Positions 48,161 to 59,708 of a stretch of DNA of 64,000 nt are shown piece by piece. The stretch's first letter is position 1; every line of letters starts with the position of its first letter. The notes below the pieces were generated by a model that was not told the origin of the DNA, ran no database searches, and saw only the letters and a list, made by a program, of their open reading frames with translations. Made by a program: the position numbers and the translations under genes. Source of the DNA: Coprinus comatus (lineage: Eukaryota > Basidiomycota > Agaricomycetes > Agaricales > Agaricaceae); assembly GCA_034638255.1 (NCBI GenBank), contig JAWPGT010000072.1, forward strand, positions 51,305 through 115,304. The letters run 5' to 3'.

Positions 48161-48267
48161 AAGCTCTAAGCGAGCGCAAGCTGTTAAGTCAGTAAAAGCT
48201 CTAAGCGAGCACTCAAGCTGTTAGTCAGTAAAAGCTCTAAGCGAGCATTATCAAGCTGTTAGGCAGC
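48161..48267 (+). repeat. Three tandem 35-36-bp repeats in the gypsy leader
   Basis: Units begin AAGCTCTAAGCGAGC and end CAAGCTGTTA(A)GTCAGTAA at 48161, 48196 and 48232, with small indels in the middle. Position between primer site and gag suggests an RNA structural or packaging role (inference). Confidence 0.85.
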
Positions 48268-48851
48268 AGTTCTCCCTTTTCCATTCCCAATCCATTCCTT
48301 ACACCCCCACACTCCTTTATAAAAACCTCTACCAATTCTTGGGCAACCACCAACTCTGAATCATCATTTCACGACAACGAAGAACCAGTCAAACATCAGT
48401 TCCTAAACCGGAATTTGATAGGTCACAACTTCAACGAAGCAGATCTCGTTACCGAGAAACCCCTTCCACCGAACCCTTCCCAGTTCACATCCCCGGACCG
48501 ATCCAAGCCTCTACCTCACAAGACTCTGGACGCTCCACCTCGTCATTTTATACACAACCACCAGTACCTCCCCAATCTCAGCTTTTCGGAGAACCTAGTC
48601 CTATACAACGACAAGGTTCGCAATCTAGCGAAACTTCAAAACAGCAATACAGAGAGAAACAACAACAATCTTCATCTGAAGAAGACTCAGACGACGACGA
48701 CCCCCCGCCAATCCCTCCTCGAAGACCTAGAGTTACTATCCCGTCTCGAGTCCATACACCAATCACAACTCCACACACTCCGTCATTACCCCCGGCTCCA
48801 CCAAATCCCTCCACACCTACTACAAACAGCTCGTCAAGCTCAAATCCAACG

Positions 48852-50011
48852 ATGCCCTCCACAACTACAGTCCCAGCACTCAAACTCCCTGTTCCCCCAC
48901 CATTCGCTGGAGACACAGCATCCTACGGTCATTGGAAACAACGACTTGGAATCTACTATGCAGCAGATCAAGCCCGATTCCATGACAGCGAAACAAAGAT
49001 CCTATACACTCTTTCCCTTATGGTTGGACCGGCAGCCACATGGGCACATGCCTTCACAGAAAGCGCATATGACGACAAGACTTCAACCTACAATTTGGGA
49101 ACCTTCACAGCATTCACCAAAGCCTTGGACACAAGCTTCCGCTCATCCACCCATGTCTCAGATGCCATGGCCCGGATTACCAAGTTTAAACAAGGAATGC
49201 GCAACGTACACGAGTACATCGCAGAATTCGAATCCCTCGCACTTGAAGCACAAATCACACAAGACACACTCAAAATCCATCTCTTCAAAATGGGTCTTGA
49301 ACCCACAATTGGAATGTATGCCATCAGAGCCATGCCAGCCGATACCTATGAAGCATGGAAAGGCGCTGCCCGCGCAGCCAGCCACATACTTCAGTCTGAA
49401 CGAGACTATCGTCAGACACACTATCCCCAAAGGAACCCTCAAATACGTCAAAACCCTCGCTATCGCCAGGCTCAAAACTTTCGTCAACCGCAGTCTATCC
49501 CGCGTTACGTTCAACCACCCGTGGTCGCAAAAGACCCGTACGCCATGGATGTCGACTACATCGAAGAGGCAATCAATAACCTTCGCCTCAACGGTGAAGA
49601 GGAACTCTGTAACATACACGATGAACAGGAGGACTTGAAGAAGAAGCCCCTCAGCCATCTCAAATTGATCCCGGAGAAATCCTTAATCAATTCATCGACA
49701 GAGTCTTCACAAGCGAACAAAAGGAATTGTTCAGAGAACGACTCTGTTTCCTCTGCAAGAAACCAGGCCATTTCGCCAACCGATGCCCAGCTCGACGAAC
49801 TGGCCCATCACCTAATCGCCCGAGGTCAATCCCTCGCCAGGCGTACAACCAGAGGAAGGCCCCGACCAAGAATCGAAACCCCCATCTACGACGCCAGATC
49901 AACAACCTCATTGAAACCGCCCCTGAAGAAGAAGTAGCAGACGTCTACGATTACTTCTCCCAAGACAACATGAACGACGATTTCAACAGCGAAATCAAGG
50001 ATTTTGCTTAA
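48852..50011 (+). CDS. Gypsy Gag (capsid and zinc knuckle), frame-broken
   Basis: The structural protein of the retrotransposon particle. The frame from the ATG at 48852 gives LPVPPPFAGDTASYGHWKQR, WAHAFTESAYDD and FKQGMRNVHEYIAEFESLAL, a retrotransposon gag domain. The same frame is open further upstream through an acidic, Pro-rich stretch (EEDSDDDDPPP), so the true start may be earlier. At about 49640 a single-base loss near GAAGAAGAAGCCCC moves the coding frame, which continues QFIDRVFTSEQKELFRERL into the zinc knuckle CFLCKKPGHFANRC (CX2CX4HX4C). It ends EIKDFA at 50011. Confidence 0.9.
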
Positions 50012-50013
50012 AG

Positions 50014-53000
50014 AGATTAGCCACCACGTCTAACTCTCTTCCATCTGTGTCTACTGCCCCATCTACATCATCATATTCTATTCCTCTTCCACTCAACGCT
50101 GTACAACTCGGAGGAAATGGATCCAACTCTATCTACGCCCCCACACAAACTTCCAGTGCAGTAGCCAACTCAGAAACCGTGGATATCCTCGCCCTCATCG
50201 ACTCAGGAGCAGGAGGAAATTTCATTGACCCAGCTTTGGTAAAACAACACCAATGGCCTGTCAAGAAACTCTTAAAACCCATTACTGCTTACAATGCAGA
50301 TGGTACCAAAAATGGTGTTTGTTCATTCTATTCCCCATTGAACTGTACAGTTAATGGTCGACAAACAACCATCGAAGCCAAAATAATCAGTCTCGGAAAA
50401 CCTAGAATCATTTTAGGATTCCCCTGGTTACAGGAAAATAATCCAGACATCAATTGGTCTGACAGATTACTTAAATGGAGAGAAGAAGAATCAAGCGACG
50501 AGATATACCTTGATCTAATTCAAACCATTACAGATGATGACACACAACTGAACAAAATCTGCCTCGACGAGGAAGACTCAGTTGAAATCAACGTCAAAAC
50601 ATCATCCTCTAACACCATTGCTCAACAATTTGGTGACAAGAAACAAGACGACCCTAAGAAAGTCGTTCCTAAAGAGTTTGCCGAATTCTACAAACTCTTT
50701 GACAAGAAAGCATCAGAACGCTTTCCTCAAACCCGACCTTGGGATCATAAAATTGAACTCGAAGATTCATTCGAAGCTCGCTCAATTAAACCATATCGGT
50801 TATCACCTCTGGAAGAGAAGGAACTGGACACCTTCTTAAAAGAGAATCTTGAAAAAGGTTACATTCGACCTTCGAAATCACCTATGGCCTCCCCTTTCTT
50901 CTTTGTAGGAAAGAAAGATGGAAAACTACGGCCCTGTCAAGATTACAGATATCTAAATCAACACACCATCAAGAATGCATATCCCATTCCCCTCATCTCA
51001 TCAATACTTGATAAATTGAGAGATTCGAAATGGTTCACAAAACTTGATGTTCGTCTAGGATATAACAATATCCGCATAAAAGATGGAGATCAATGGAAAG
51101 GAGCCTTTAAAACAACTAAAGGACTTTTCGAACCCACAGTCATGTTCTTTGGAATGTGCAATTCGCCAGCTACCTTCCAAGCAATGATGGACTCATTGTT
51201 TAGAAAGCTGATAGATGATGGAGAAGTCATTGTCTATATGGATGATATCCTCATTCATGCCAAAACTAAAGAGGAACTTCGCCGTATTACTAAAGAAGTA
51301 CTACGAATCCTCCTAAAGAATGATCTATTTCTCAAAACAGAGAAATGCGAATTCGAAAAACAACACCTCGAGTATCTCGGTGTAATCATCACTCCCAACA
51401 ACGTCGCCATGGACCCCGCAAAATTACAAGGCATCCAACAATGGCCCGTACCCAAATCAGTACGAGACGTTCGCAAGTTCATTGGATTTTGCAACTTCTA
51501 CCGCAAATTCATTCGAAACTACTCCGACCTCGCACATCCGCTTAACGCTCTTATGTCTAATACTAAAGTATTCGATTGGACATCCGAATGCCAGTCTTCA
51601 TTCGAAGATCTGAAAGCGCGATTTCTCACACAGCCCATCCTCACAGTTGCCGATCAAACTAAACCGTTTGAAATAGAATGCGATGCATCTCTATACGCAA
51701 CAGGAGCTGTCCTACTACAACGAGACACCAATGGAGTCAAGCACCCAGTTGCTTATCACAGCCGAAGTTTCAATCCCGCCGAACGAAATTATCATTGCTC
51801 AGAGCAAGAATTTCTCGCATAATTCGAGCACTCACAGAGTGGAGACACTACTTCGAAGGATCACCACACAAAACCATTGTATGGTCCGATCACGAAAACC
51901 TCAAACGTTGGAAAAACCCTCAAGATCTCAACCGACGACAAGCCCGCTGGACAGCATATATGCAACGATTTAACGTTGAAATTCGACATATACCCGGCAA
52001 GAAAAATGGTCCCGCTGATCATCTATCCCGAAGACCTGATCACGTACCTATCGGAGACGATAATCATGACGTAACTGCACTACCCCCGTCATTATTCTCC
52101 ACAGATTTACAAGAAACGTCACTCTGCATTATTGATGACCTCATCGGTCAGAAAATAAAAGACGTCACTCAACAACGGTCTTCATCCATTCCTGAAACAT
52201 ACGTCATCGATGACGATGGTTTCCTCCGCTACCAGAATAAGATTGTCATCCCTGATGATCTTCTTCTTCGACGATCCCTCTTACAAAGAGTACACGACCA
52301 TATCACCGCTGGACATCCAGGAATTACAGAAACTTTACGAAAACTAAAGCAATACTGTTACTGGCCCGGTATGAACTCGTTCGTACACAACTACGTTCAA
52401 GGTTGTGGAACTTGTCAACAATACAAGATCAACCGCCACCCACTCAAAGCACCTTTACAACCCATAAAAGGACCTGCTTCCATCCGTCCATTCACCCAAA
52501 TCTCCATGGATATGATAACGGATCTACCTCCAGACGGCCCCTATGACTCTATATTGTCCATAGTGGACCATGGACTTACAAAGGGGATATTAATTATTCC
52601 TACTGCGAAAACAGCCACAGCCGATGACATAGCCGAGCTATTGATAGAACGGTTATTCGCCAAATTCGGAACTCCCGAAAAGGTTATCTCAGATCGAGGA
52701 CCCCAATTCATCGCCAAGTCAATGCAAGAATTCTATTCAAAACTAAATATAGAACCCGCATACTCGACCGCCTATCATCCTCAATCCGACGGATCAACCG
52801 AAAGATTCAATCAAGAGATCTCGAACTATTCTTATCCATCTATTGCTCTGCAAATCCCAACTCCTGGGCACGAGCACTGCCTATCCTCGAATTTACACAC
52901 AATTCCCGTACCCATGCTGGTCGCACTCAAACCCCATTCGAACTAATGTATGGCTATGCACCAAAAACATTCCATACTACGGAAGAACCCTCAAACATCC

Positions 53001-53539
53001 CATCTATCTCATCCCGATTTGAGTACCTCAAGCAAACAAGAGAACAGGCTCAAGAAGCTCATGAACATATGCGTCAACTTATGGCCGCTCGATCGAACAG
53101 ACCATTACCAACCCTAGAACCAGGACAACGGGTCTGGCTCGATAACAGAAATCTCCAAATCAAATACAAATCGAAGAAAATGGCACAACGCCGAGAAGGC
53201 CCCTTCAAAATTCTACGCAAAATAGGAACAACCACCTATGAGCTAGAGTTACCAATGACGTGGAGGATCCACAACAAATTCCATATCCAACTCCTCACTC
53301 CTGTCAAAGAGAATGACGTATATGGCAAAATGTTTACAGCACCACCTCCAGACATTGTAAATGGAGAAGAAGAATACGAAGTCGAAAATATCCTACACCA
53401 CCGAGGAACACCGAGGACAAGACGGTATCTTGTTCATTGGAAAGGATACTCTTCTACGGAAGATTCTTGGGAGCCTGAATCGAATCTTACCAATTCAGGA
53501 GCAATCCTAAAAAGTTATAAAGAGAGACATGGACTCTGA
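50014..53539 (+). pseudogene. Gypsy Pol: protease, RT, RNase H, integrase, chromodomain (two frame breaks)
   Basis: Domains in order: aspartic protease ILALIDSGAGGNFIDPAL; reverse transcriptase with KKDGKLRPCQDYRYLN, LDVRLGYNNIRIKDGD and VIVYMDDILIHAKT; RNase H with IECDASLYATGAVLLQ and IVWSDHENLK; integrase zinc finger HDHITAGHPGI ... CGTCQQYKI; DDE core with DMITDL, VISDRGPQFIAKS and STAYHPQSDGSTERFNQE. A chromodomain, EEEYEVENILHHRGTPRTRR then YLVHWKGYSSTEDSWEPES, closes the frame and would direct integration to marked chromatin. The frame steps by -1 at about 51822 and again at about 52833. All catalytic residues are present, so it was active recently or the breaks are sequence errors. 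Confidence 0.95.
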
Positions 53540-54882
53540 CCAAATCCCCAGTTCAATGCTCTACTCTCCTCCCAATACACCCATCACTACTATCACCAAT
53601 GCCCCCTCCACCGTACTCCCAACCCAAACCTTGGCTCCTACCAATGGTTCCACCACACGCATCCCTCTCCCGTATTCCCCTGACACTCAGCTTGTTCGAT
53701 TCCGACTATCATGCGAAACATACATCGCTGACCTCGAATCCGTTCATCGAAACAACTCTGAACGCCGCACACTCCTTCACACCCTTCGGGAAGACCTATC
53801 TGCTTACTTTCCTCAAAGAGCTAAGGAACTGTACCTTTGGGACACCTTGGCCCACACTTGTCAAAAACTCCAATCGAATGGTTTTTCACAACCAGAGCAT
53901 GCTAGCCTCCACCAGCTTTTCCAGGATCTTGACAGATCCCGAAATTCAAGACCTTCGCTCTTCAGCGTTAGTTTTGGACCACGATATGTTAGCACTAGCA
54001 ACCTTGAGACTCGAAGGGACGGAACCCTTTCTAGAGACTCGGAAGCGACTCACACCCTCCTCAGGAACCACTACATGCTCGAACAATGGGCCCGGAACCT
54101 GACCACTCAGGAAAGCTACTACCTGACCAACCTACTATCCCACCAAACGTTCCCAGCCAATGTCCCCAGACCCCATACATGCCACCAATTAAATCCACAC
54201 AGCGTCGGTGCCCTGCATGTAACGGACATAACCACTTCCTACCACATTGCGAAAGTTACTTCTGCAACCACTGTAAGCAAACTGCTCCAGGCCACTATGC
54301 CAAGCATTGCTCCCGCAACGTACAAAGGTCTCCCTTCCAACACCATCCCGACCTCCGTTATTGAGGAGCACTACATCCAAAACCCTAAACTCCGCCCTGC
54401 CGATAAAACGGACAGTAACATTCTACAAGGAGATAGGACACTTTTACAACAGCAACCGACACAACGACCAATCAATCGAGGGACAACGCGTCCTAGCATT
54501 CATGAACCACCAGAGATACGCCGCTCACGATCGACAGGACCCCGTACCCCGATTCCGACTGGATCTCGCAGTGAAAGACATCATCGATGCCATTCCCACT
54601 CTCGCCAAGCACGCCGCCGCTCACGCCAGAGTACTGGATCAAATCAAGAAGACTTTGGACGAGACTTTGGAGAAGACTACGACCCCGTCGCCGAGGCCAA
54701 CATCACTGGCTCCCCTTGCAGAGACCTCTGAAGTTGAGAATGAGGACATTCCCCTTAAGGAAGGAAGTAATGTTACGAGTCCACCCAAACCACCGGCCCG
54801 TACCACCACCACCGAGGAAGACTTGTTCGCCATCTTCCCCGAACTCATTCCCAATGATGACACCATGGACGACTCCGCTTGA
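53529..54882 (+). pseudogene. Third gypsy frame: gag-like N-terminus, CCHC-like knuckles, acidic C-terminus
   Basis: Starts 11 bp before the Pol stop (MDSDQIPSSMLYSPPNTPIT). Coding-looking segments are spread over all three frames: SCETYIADLESVHRNNSERR; then IQDLRSSALVLDHDMLALAT; then RCPACNGHNHFLPHC with FCNHCKQTAPGHYAKHC (two Cys/His knuckles); then DLAVKDIIDAIPTLAKHAAA. The last part enters the 3' LTR and stops at 54880-54882. Function unknown. An extra gene after Pol is seen in some fungal gypsy elements. At least three frame changes mean it is decayed or badly sequenced. Confidence 0.6.
54757..54770 (+). promoter_or_regulatory. Polypurine tract (plus-strand primer) of gypsy element
   Basis: AAGGAAGGAAGTAA lies directly before the 3' LTR TGTTACG, as required for plus-strand DNA synthesis priming. 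Confidence 0.85.
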
Positions 54883-55406
54883 CATACCATTCCCCGGTGA
54901 CATCACAGTGACATCACTATGACATCGTTATGACCTAACGTCGAACTAAGTATGAGACTCCACTTATGCTTAGAAGTCTGCATTTCCCTAGCTCCAGTAT
55001 TAGTTATCTGTTTCGTCATTTTACTCCTGTTGACTAATCTTTCATTGTATATGGAGTAAATAGTCCCCGACCCCGATGTCTCACCTACTCCTGTTGACAG
55101 TTCTAGCATTGTGTATGGAGTAGATTATAAAGCGATGACGAGTATTTGGGATATACGTAGTTAGTAGCTATTAATAGGTACATTCCTAGAATAGTATAAA
55201 TACTCGCTGTATTAGACGATTAAAGCCCTAAGCTTTAATCTCTTCTGTTGTAGCCCTTATACATCTCTGTCTCCATACCTCTCGGTCACTAGGTTGAAAG
55301 GCCTTGAGATTGCAGCAGAGTGTTTATTGATCGCACGTTCCTACACGACTGCACTCTAGTGTTTAAGTTCCAGGAGTGTTCAGCTTAACGGTTCGTGGTC
55401 ATAACA
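54771..55406 (+). repeat. Gypsy 3' LTR, 636 bp
   Basis: Same ends as the 5' LTR, with about 25 substitutions by eye, clustered at 54985-55025 and around 55150. It keeps TATAAATA and AAGCTTTAATCT. Confidence 0.95.
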
Positions 55407-56042
55407 CTATACCATATATGAGGAGAGTAAGGTTGAAAATATGTACTTCAGCATTTTGTTTAGAACGGCTATTTGCAGCAATTTTCTTTGACTTCCCAGA
55501 GCTCTGCTTCGAGTGGTCTTGCATTTGAACCATCTAAGGAACAAATGGCTAAATGATAAAATAATAAGCAAGTGAAAACATACCTCAGCAGCAAGAGCTG
55601 CACGAGCACGTTTAGGATCAAGTTCCAGCTCCCCTAAATCATCACCATCATCAGAATCCATCTCTGCCTCTTCTTCGGAATGTTCTTCAGAACTCAATGT
55701 ATCTTCAGTAGTATTATTAGTATATGTCACTTTGGCTTTGACTGGTGGCTTGCTACCATTGGTTTCATCTTCACTATCTTCAATAATAACAGGTGCGCCC
55801 TTTCGTGTCTTCTTTGGCTAGTAGAATAAAAACGAATTAGGATATGAATACAAAATTTGAATATATGTTTAGTACTTACTATTGTTTACTTGACGTGATC
55901 GCTTTGCTTGAGCTTGGGTTTCATTAGAAATACTTGCTGCCCGTTTGCGTGAGGATTTCTTGTTGGTGTGTGAATGTGGTGGTTCCTCTTGAACAGGGCT
56001 TTTGGAGTGTCGCGTATTATGTGTTGACTTTCTTTTGGCCAT
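55407..56042 (-). pseudogene. Gene divergent to Plavaka transposase, 3' truncated by the gypsy LTR
   Basis: ATG at 56042. Three exons with good GT-AG junctions: a basic N-terminus (MAKRKSTHNTRHSKSPVQEE, then KKSSRKRAASISNETQAQAK), a second exon PKKTRKGAPVIIEDSEDETN ... EEHSEEEAEMDSDDGDDLGE, and a third MVQMQDHSKQSSGKSKKIAA reaching LLIYGI at the LTR edge. This looks like the disordered nuclear-localised N-terminus of a larger protein whose catalytic part was removed. It is head-to-head with the transposase gene, 311 bp away, so it may be a transposon accessory gene. Fungal DNA transposons of this kind can carry TET/JBP genes, but no dioxygenase residues remain here. Function is unassigned. 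Confidence 0.6.
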
Positions 56043-56352
56043 ATTAAGTGAAGTAGGATACTGAGTATAAAGTGGTGAATGTTAAAGCTGGTTGAGGAGG
56101 ATGAGAATGAAGAACACAAACACACCTAGGCTTTTATAACAGAAAAACAATGGAAGCACCATGAAACAACCATATCCGAACACGGAGTACGTGTCAAACA
56201 CAGTCCATAGGCCAACAAATGATATTTGATCTCTTTGTTAGCCACATGGTCCACCACAGTGTCTTTGTCTTTTACTCACCTGATAAGAGTAACTACGTTG
56301 TTTTTTTCAACTCTATCCTAATCCCGTTTTCACCTCTGAAGATCCAACCAAA
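56043..56352. promoter_or_regulatory. Divergent region between accessory gene and Plavaka transposase
   Basis: 310-bp spacer between two start codons. No direct repeat or known motif recognised. Confidence 0.35.
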
Positions 56353-59300
56353 ATGCCACCATGTCCATTCTGTCATGTTATGGTTGCACGTCGTGGCCTG
56401 AAAAGCCATCTTCGAGCCAAGAATAATTGGCAGTGTAATGATTGGTGGAAGTCACAACAAAAGGCAGATTTTAAACGTGATCAACATGAGGGTAAGTTAC
56501 ACAGTCAAAGTGATATAGATATTGACTCACATATGGTATATTGTATTAAGAGAATATGATTATAGTCGATGACAAGGGTGATTTATTTGGTGAATACAAC
56601 GAGGATTATTTTTCACAGGATATTGTGAGTGGTAGTCGTGAGGAAGAAGATATGGGTAGAGAGAGAGAGTTGAGCTCTGTCAATGATATTAGTATCAATG
56701 CTAATCAACAAGAAGAAGAAGACTTGGGTAGAATTTTGAATGAAGATGATGACTCTGAAGGGGATACAGATGAAAGTTCTGATGAAGATATCGACTTTGA
56801 AACAGATGAAGATATACTCGAGCCACTCCGTACTTATGACAACAGGACACCAAACAATAATGAACCATCTGAACACAATCTTGACAATGATTTAACAAAT
56901 GGCATACCTATTATTTCTAGTCTCCTCAGCCCATCCAACCCTACAGTCCTTCCCCGACCACATGTTGTTGACGTTTTTCCAGCACATAAAACTGATACTG
57001 TATATATTCAACAAAAAGAACTATCATCAGAGGAAAGCTATCAGAAGAGTACTGAATCAGAAAAAAATGTTTACGCACCTTTCGTATCAAAACTTGACTG
57101 GGAAATTGCTCACTGGGCAAAACTGCGAGGTCCTGGTTCAACGGCATTTACAGATTTGATGAAGATTGAAAATGTGAGTAATACGTTGTAAATGTTGACA
57201 CATGAAGCAAAAAAAACTTACAAACACTCAATAGGTAGCCACAAAACTAGGATTGTCATATAAAAATACTCAACAAATGAACGAAATCATCGACAAACTT
57301 CCTAACAGTCGTCCCCACTTTACCAAACGTAGTGTTGTTATCAATTCGGAAGTGTGCAATGTGTATTTTCGTGATGTTGTTGAGTGTATTCAGGCACTTG
57401 TAAGTGACTCTCGGCTTGGCCCTTATATGAAATTCTCTCCAGAAAAGCACTATGTCAACGAGAAACGTGATGAACGCATATACCATGACATGTATACAGG
57501 GAAATGGTGGTGGGCTACACAGGTATGACTGTTTCATACAATCTAGTCTTATTTTCGAAGTTAATAATTGTTAGAAACAATTAAACAAAGACTCACCGGG
57601 AGGGTCTATTATCCCACTCATTATATCTACCGACAAAACACAGTTAACACTATTCCGCAATAAATCAGCATACCCCATATACTTGACAATTGGTAACATA
57701 CCAAAAGAGATCCGCCGCAAGCCCTCTTCGAGAGCATATATCCTCCTTGGATATTTGCCTACAACACGCCTGGAGGGAGTTACCAATAAAAGCTCACGCC
57801 GAAGAATGTTAGGAAACTTATACCATTCATGTATGAATGAAATTCTCTCACCTTTGGTAGAACTCGGAACCACTGGAATTATGCTAGCCACAGCAGATGG
57901 TACACGTCACAAGATGCATCCGATCTTGGCAGCATTTGTGGGGGATTACCCAGAGCAAGTCTTAACCACCTGCATTTATTCAGGTGATTGTCCAACATGT
58001 CCTAAGCCAGGATTTAATGAAGAGGATTGTGAGGATGATGATGATAGCGGCGGTGACAGTAATACAAGGTCATTCAACAATCTGCACGACCTTGATCACG
58101 TGCTGGACATTCTGGACTCATTTGACACCGACCCTGCTGGTTTCCTCAAACAATGCAGAGAAGCTCGTATCAAGCCCATTCTCCATCCCTTCTGGCGGAA
58201 TCTTCCTTATGTTAATATTTACCAATCTATTACTCCTGATGTTTTACACCAACTCTATCAAGGCCTTGTTAAACATATAATGGCATGGCTTATCCGAGCA
58301 TTTGGTCCTCTAGAAATTGATGCTCGATGTCGAAGACTTCCACCTAATCACAATATCCGGCTATTTTCTAAAGGAATCACATCCCTATCCCATGTCTCTG
58401 GTAAAGAACATGATCAAATAGCCAAGATTTTACTGGGTCTGATTGTAGATCTTGGCTTACCTGGACAATCACCTAGAACCTCTTCTCCACAAGCCAAGTT
58501 ACTTGTAACCTGTCTACGTGCCCTCTTGGACTTTCTCTTTCTCGCTCAATACCCCTTCCACACCACCTCAACCCTTCATCAACTTGACCTCTCACTTGCT
58601 ACTTTTCACGACAATAAACATATTTTTGTAGATTTGGGGATCAGAAAAGGGTTTGGTCGGCTGCCAAAACTACACTTTGCACAACACTACGTTGAAAAAA
58701 TCAAACTTTTTGGGACCACTGATAACTTTAATACTGAGTATACAGAACGTCTACATATTGATTTTACGAAGGACGCATACCGAGCTACAAACCATAAGGA
58801 TGATGAATTTATGCAGATGACATTATGGATTGAACGCAAAGAGAAGATTCTTCGCCACAAGCAATACATTGAATGGCGTCAATCATCCCCCTCTCAACCT
58901 TCCTACCACCCTCAATCTCCTTTATCACTTTATCCACATGAACATAGATTGCATCTTGCTCAACGACCCAGTATTCGAAAAGTCACAATCAGTGACTTTG
59001 TTACAAAATATCAAGCCATTTTCTTCCAGGCAGCCCTAGCACGTTTCATTATCCTTGCCCATCATCCAACATATTCCACTGCCGAAGTTGAAAAGGCCAT
59101 TTGGGGCGTCTACATGCCTCAAAAAGACTACTGGACCTGGGATCGGATCAAATTCATATCAATAGACGCGTTTTCTGAAGTCAAATCTACAAGTGATTCA
59201 ATCCACGCAAACCCCAAGACTGGTCGCTTTGATACCGTATTAGTAAAGGTACAGGATTCTGGCAGCAGTAGGAATGGGATCCATGGTACGTGAGCACTGT

Positions 59301-59708
59301 ACATTTATATATTTAATAACTACTATAACTTGTGTGTATACAGCATATCAAGCTGCACGCGTTCGTGCTATTTTTGCAATGCCACCTTCAATACAGTCTA
59401 TGACCTTTACATGCGAAGGTAAAGTTCCCGTGCACCTTGCGTATGTGGAATGGTATACAGCATTCCCACAGCGACCTGAGCTACACCACTCTATGTACAA
59501 AATATCTCTGCAACGTGACAGAGGAAGTACATCACCAGTGAGTAGTATTATTCCTGTAACCTCTATAGCATGTAGTGTACATTTGTTTCCATGCTTTGGT
59601 CCACATGTACAGAGTAACTGGTCAAGTAGGAATGTTTTGGATCAGGCATCTTCTTTCTATGTAAACCCGTTCAGTAATAGACATATGTATCATTTAAACA
59701 CAGAATAG
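56353..59708 (+). CDS. Plavaka-type DNA transposase, uninterrupted
   Basis: Cut-and-paste transposase of the Plavaka group (CACTA-related, common in Agaricomycetes), about 1035 aa. Exons about 56353-56491, 56568-57172, 57235-57522, 57574-59284 and 59343-59708. The N-terminal zinc-finger-like start is MPPCPFCHVMVARRGLKSHL, followed by an acidic linker. The core includes FVSKLDWEIAHWAKLRGPGS, PGGSIIPLIISTDKTQLT (first Asp), GNIPKEIRRKPSSRAYILLG, HPILAAFVGDYPEQVLTTC (second Asp), SITPDVLHQLYQGLVKHIMA and FNTEYTERLHIDFTKDAYRA. Unlike most genes here there is no frame break, so it may encode a functional enzyme. I did not find the terminal inverted repeats; the left side is disturbed by the gypsy element. 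Confidence 0.9.

Larger units (their letters stand above)
47163..55406 (+). mobile_element. Ty3/gypsy chromovirus retrotransposon, 8.2 kb, near full length
   Basis: 5' LTR, primer site, leader with tandem repeats, gag with CCHC knuckle, pol (protease, RT, RNase H, integrase, chromodomain), an additional downstream frame, purine tract and 3' LTR, all in order on the plus strand. Single-base frame breaks occur in gag (about 49640), at the RNase H (51822) and in the integrase (about 52833). The LTRs differ at roughly 25 positions, and the flanking 5-mers (ccttc, ctata) do not match. Confidence 0.97.

Noticed and set aside
48415..49638. Long 407-codon frame overlapping gag in another frame
   Set aside because: Its Gln/His/Ser/Pro-rich translation is a shadow of the real gag frame, which carries the gag domain.
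49600..51830. Programmed ribosomal frameshift sites in the gypsy element
   Set aside because: No canonical slippery heptamer or following structure at the breaks, and the same type of -1 break occurs in ordinary host genes.
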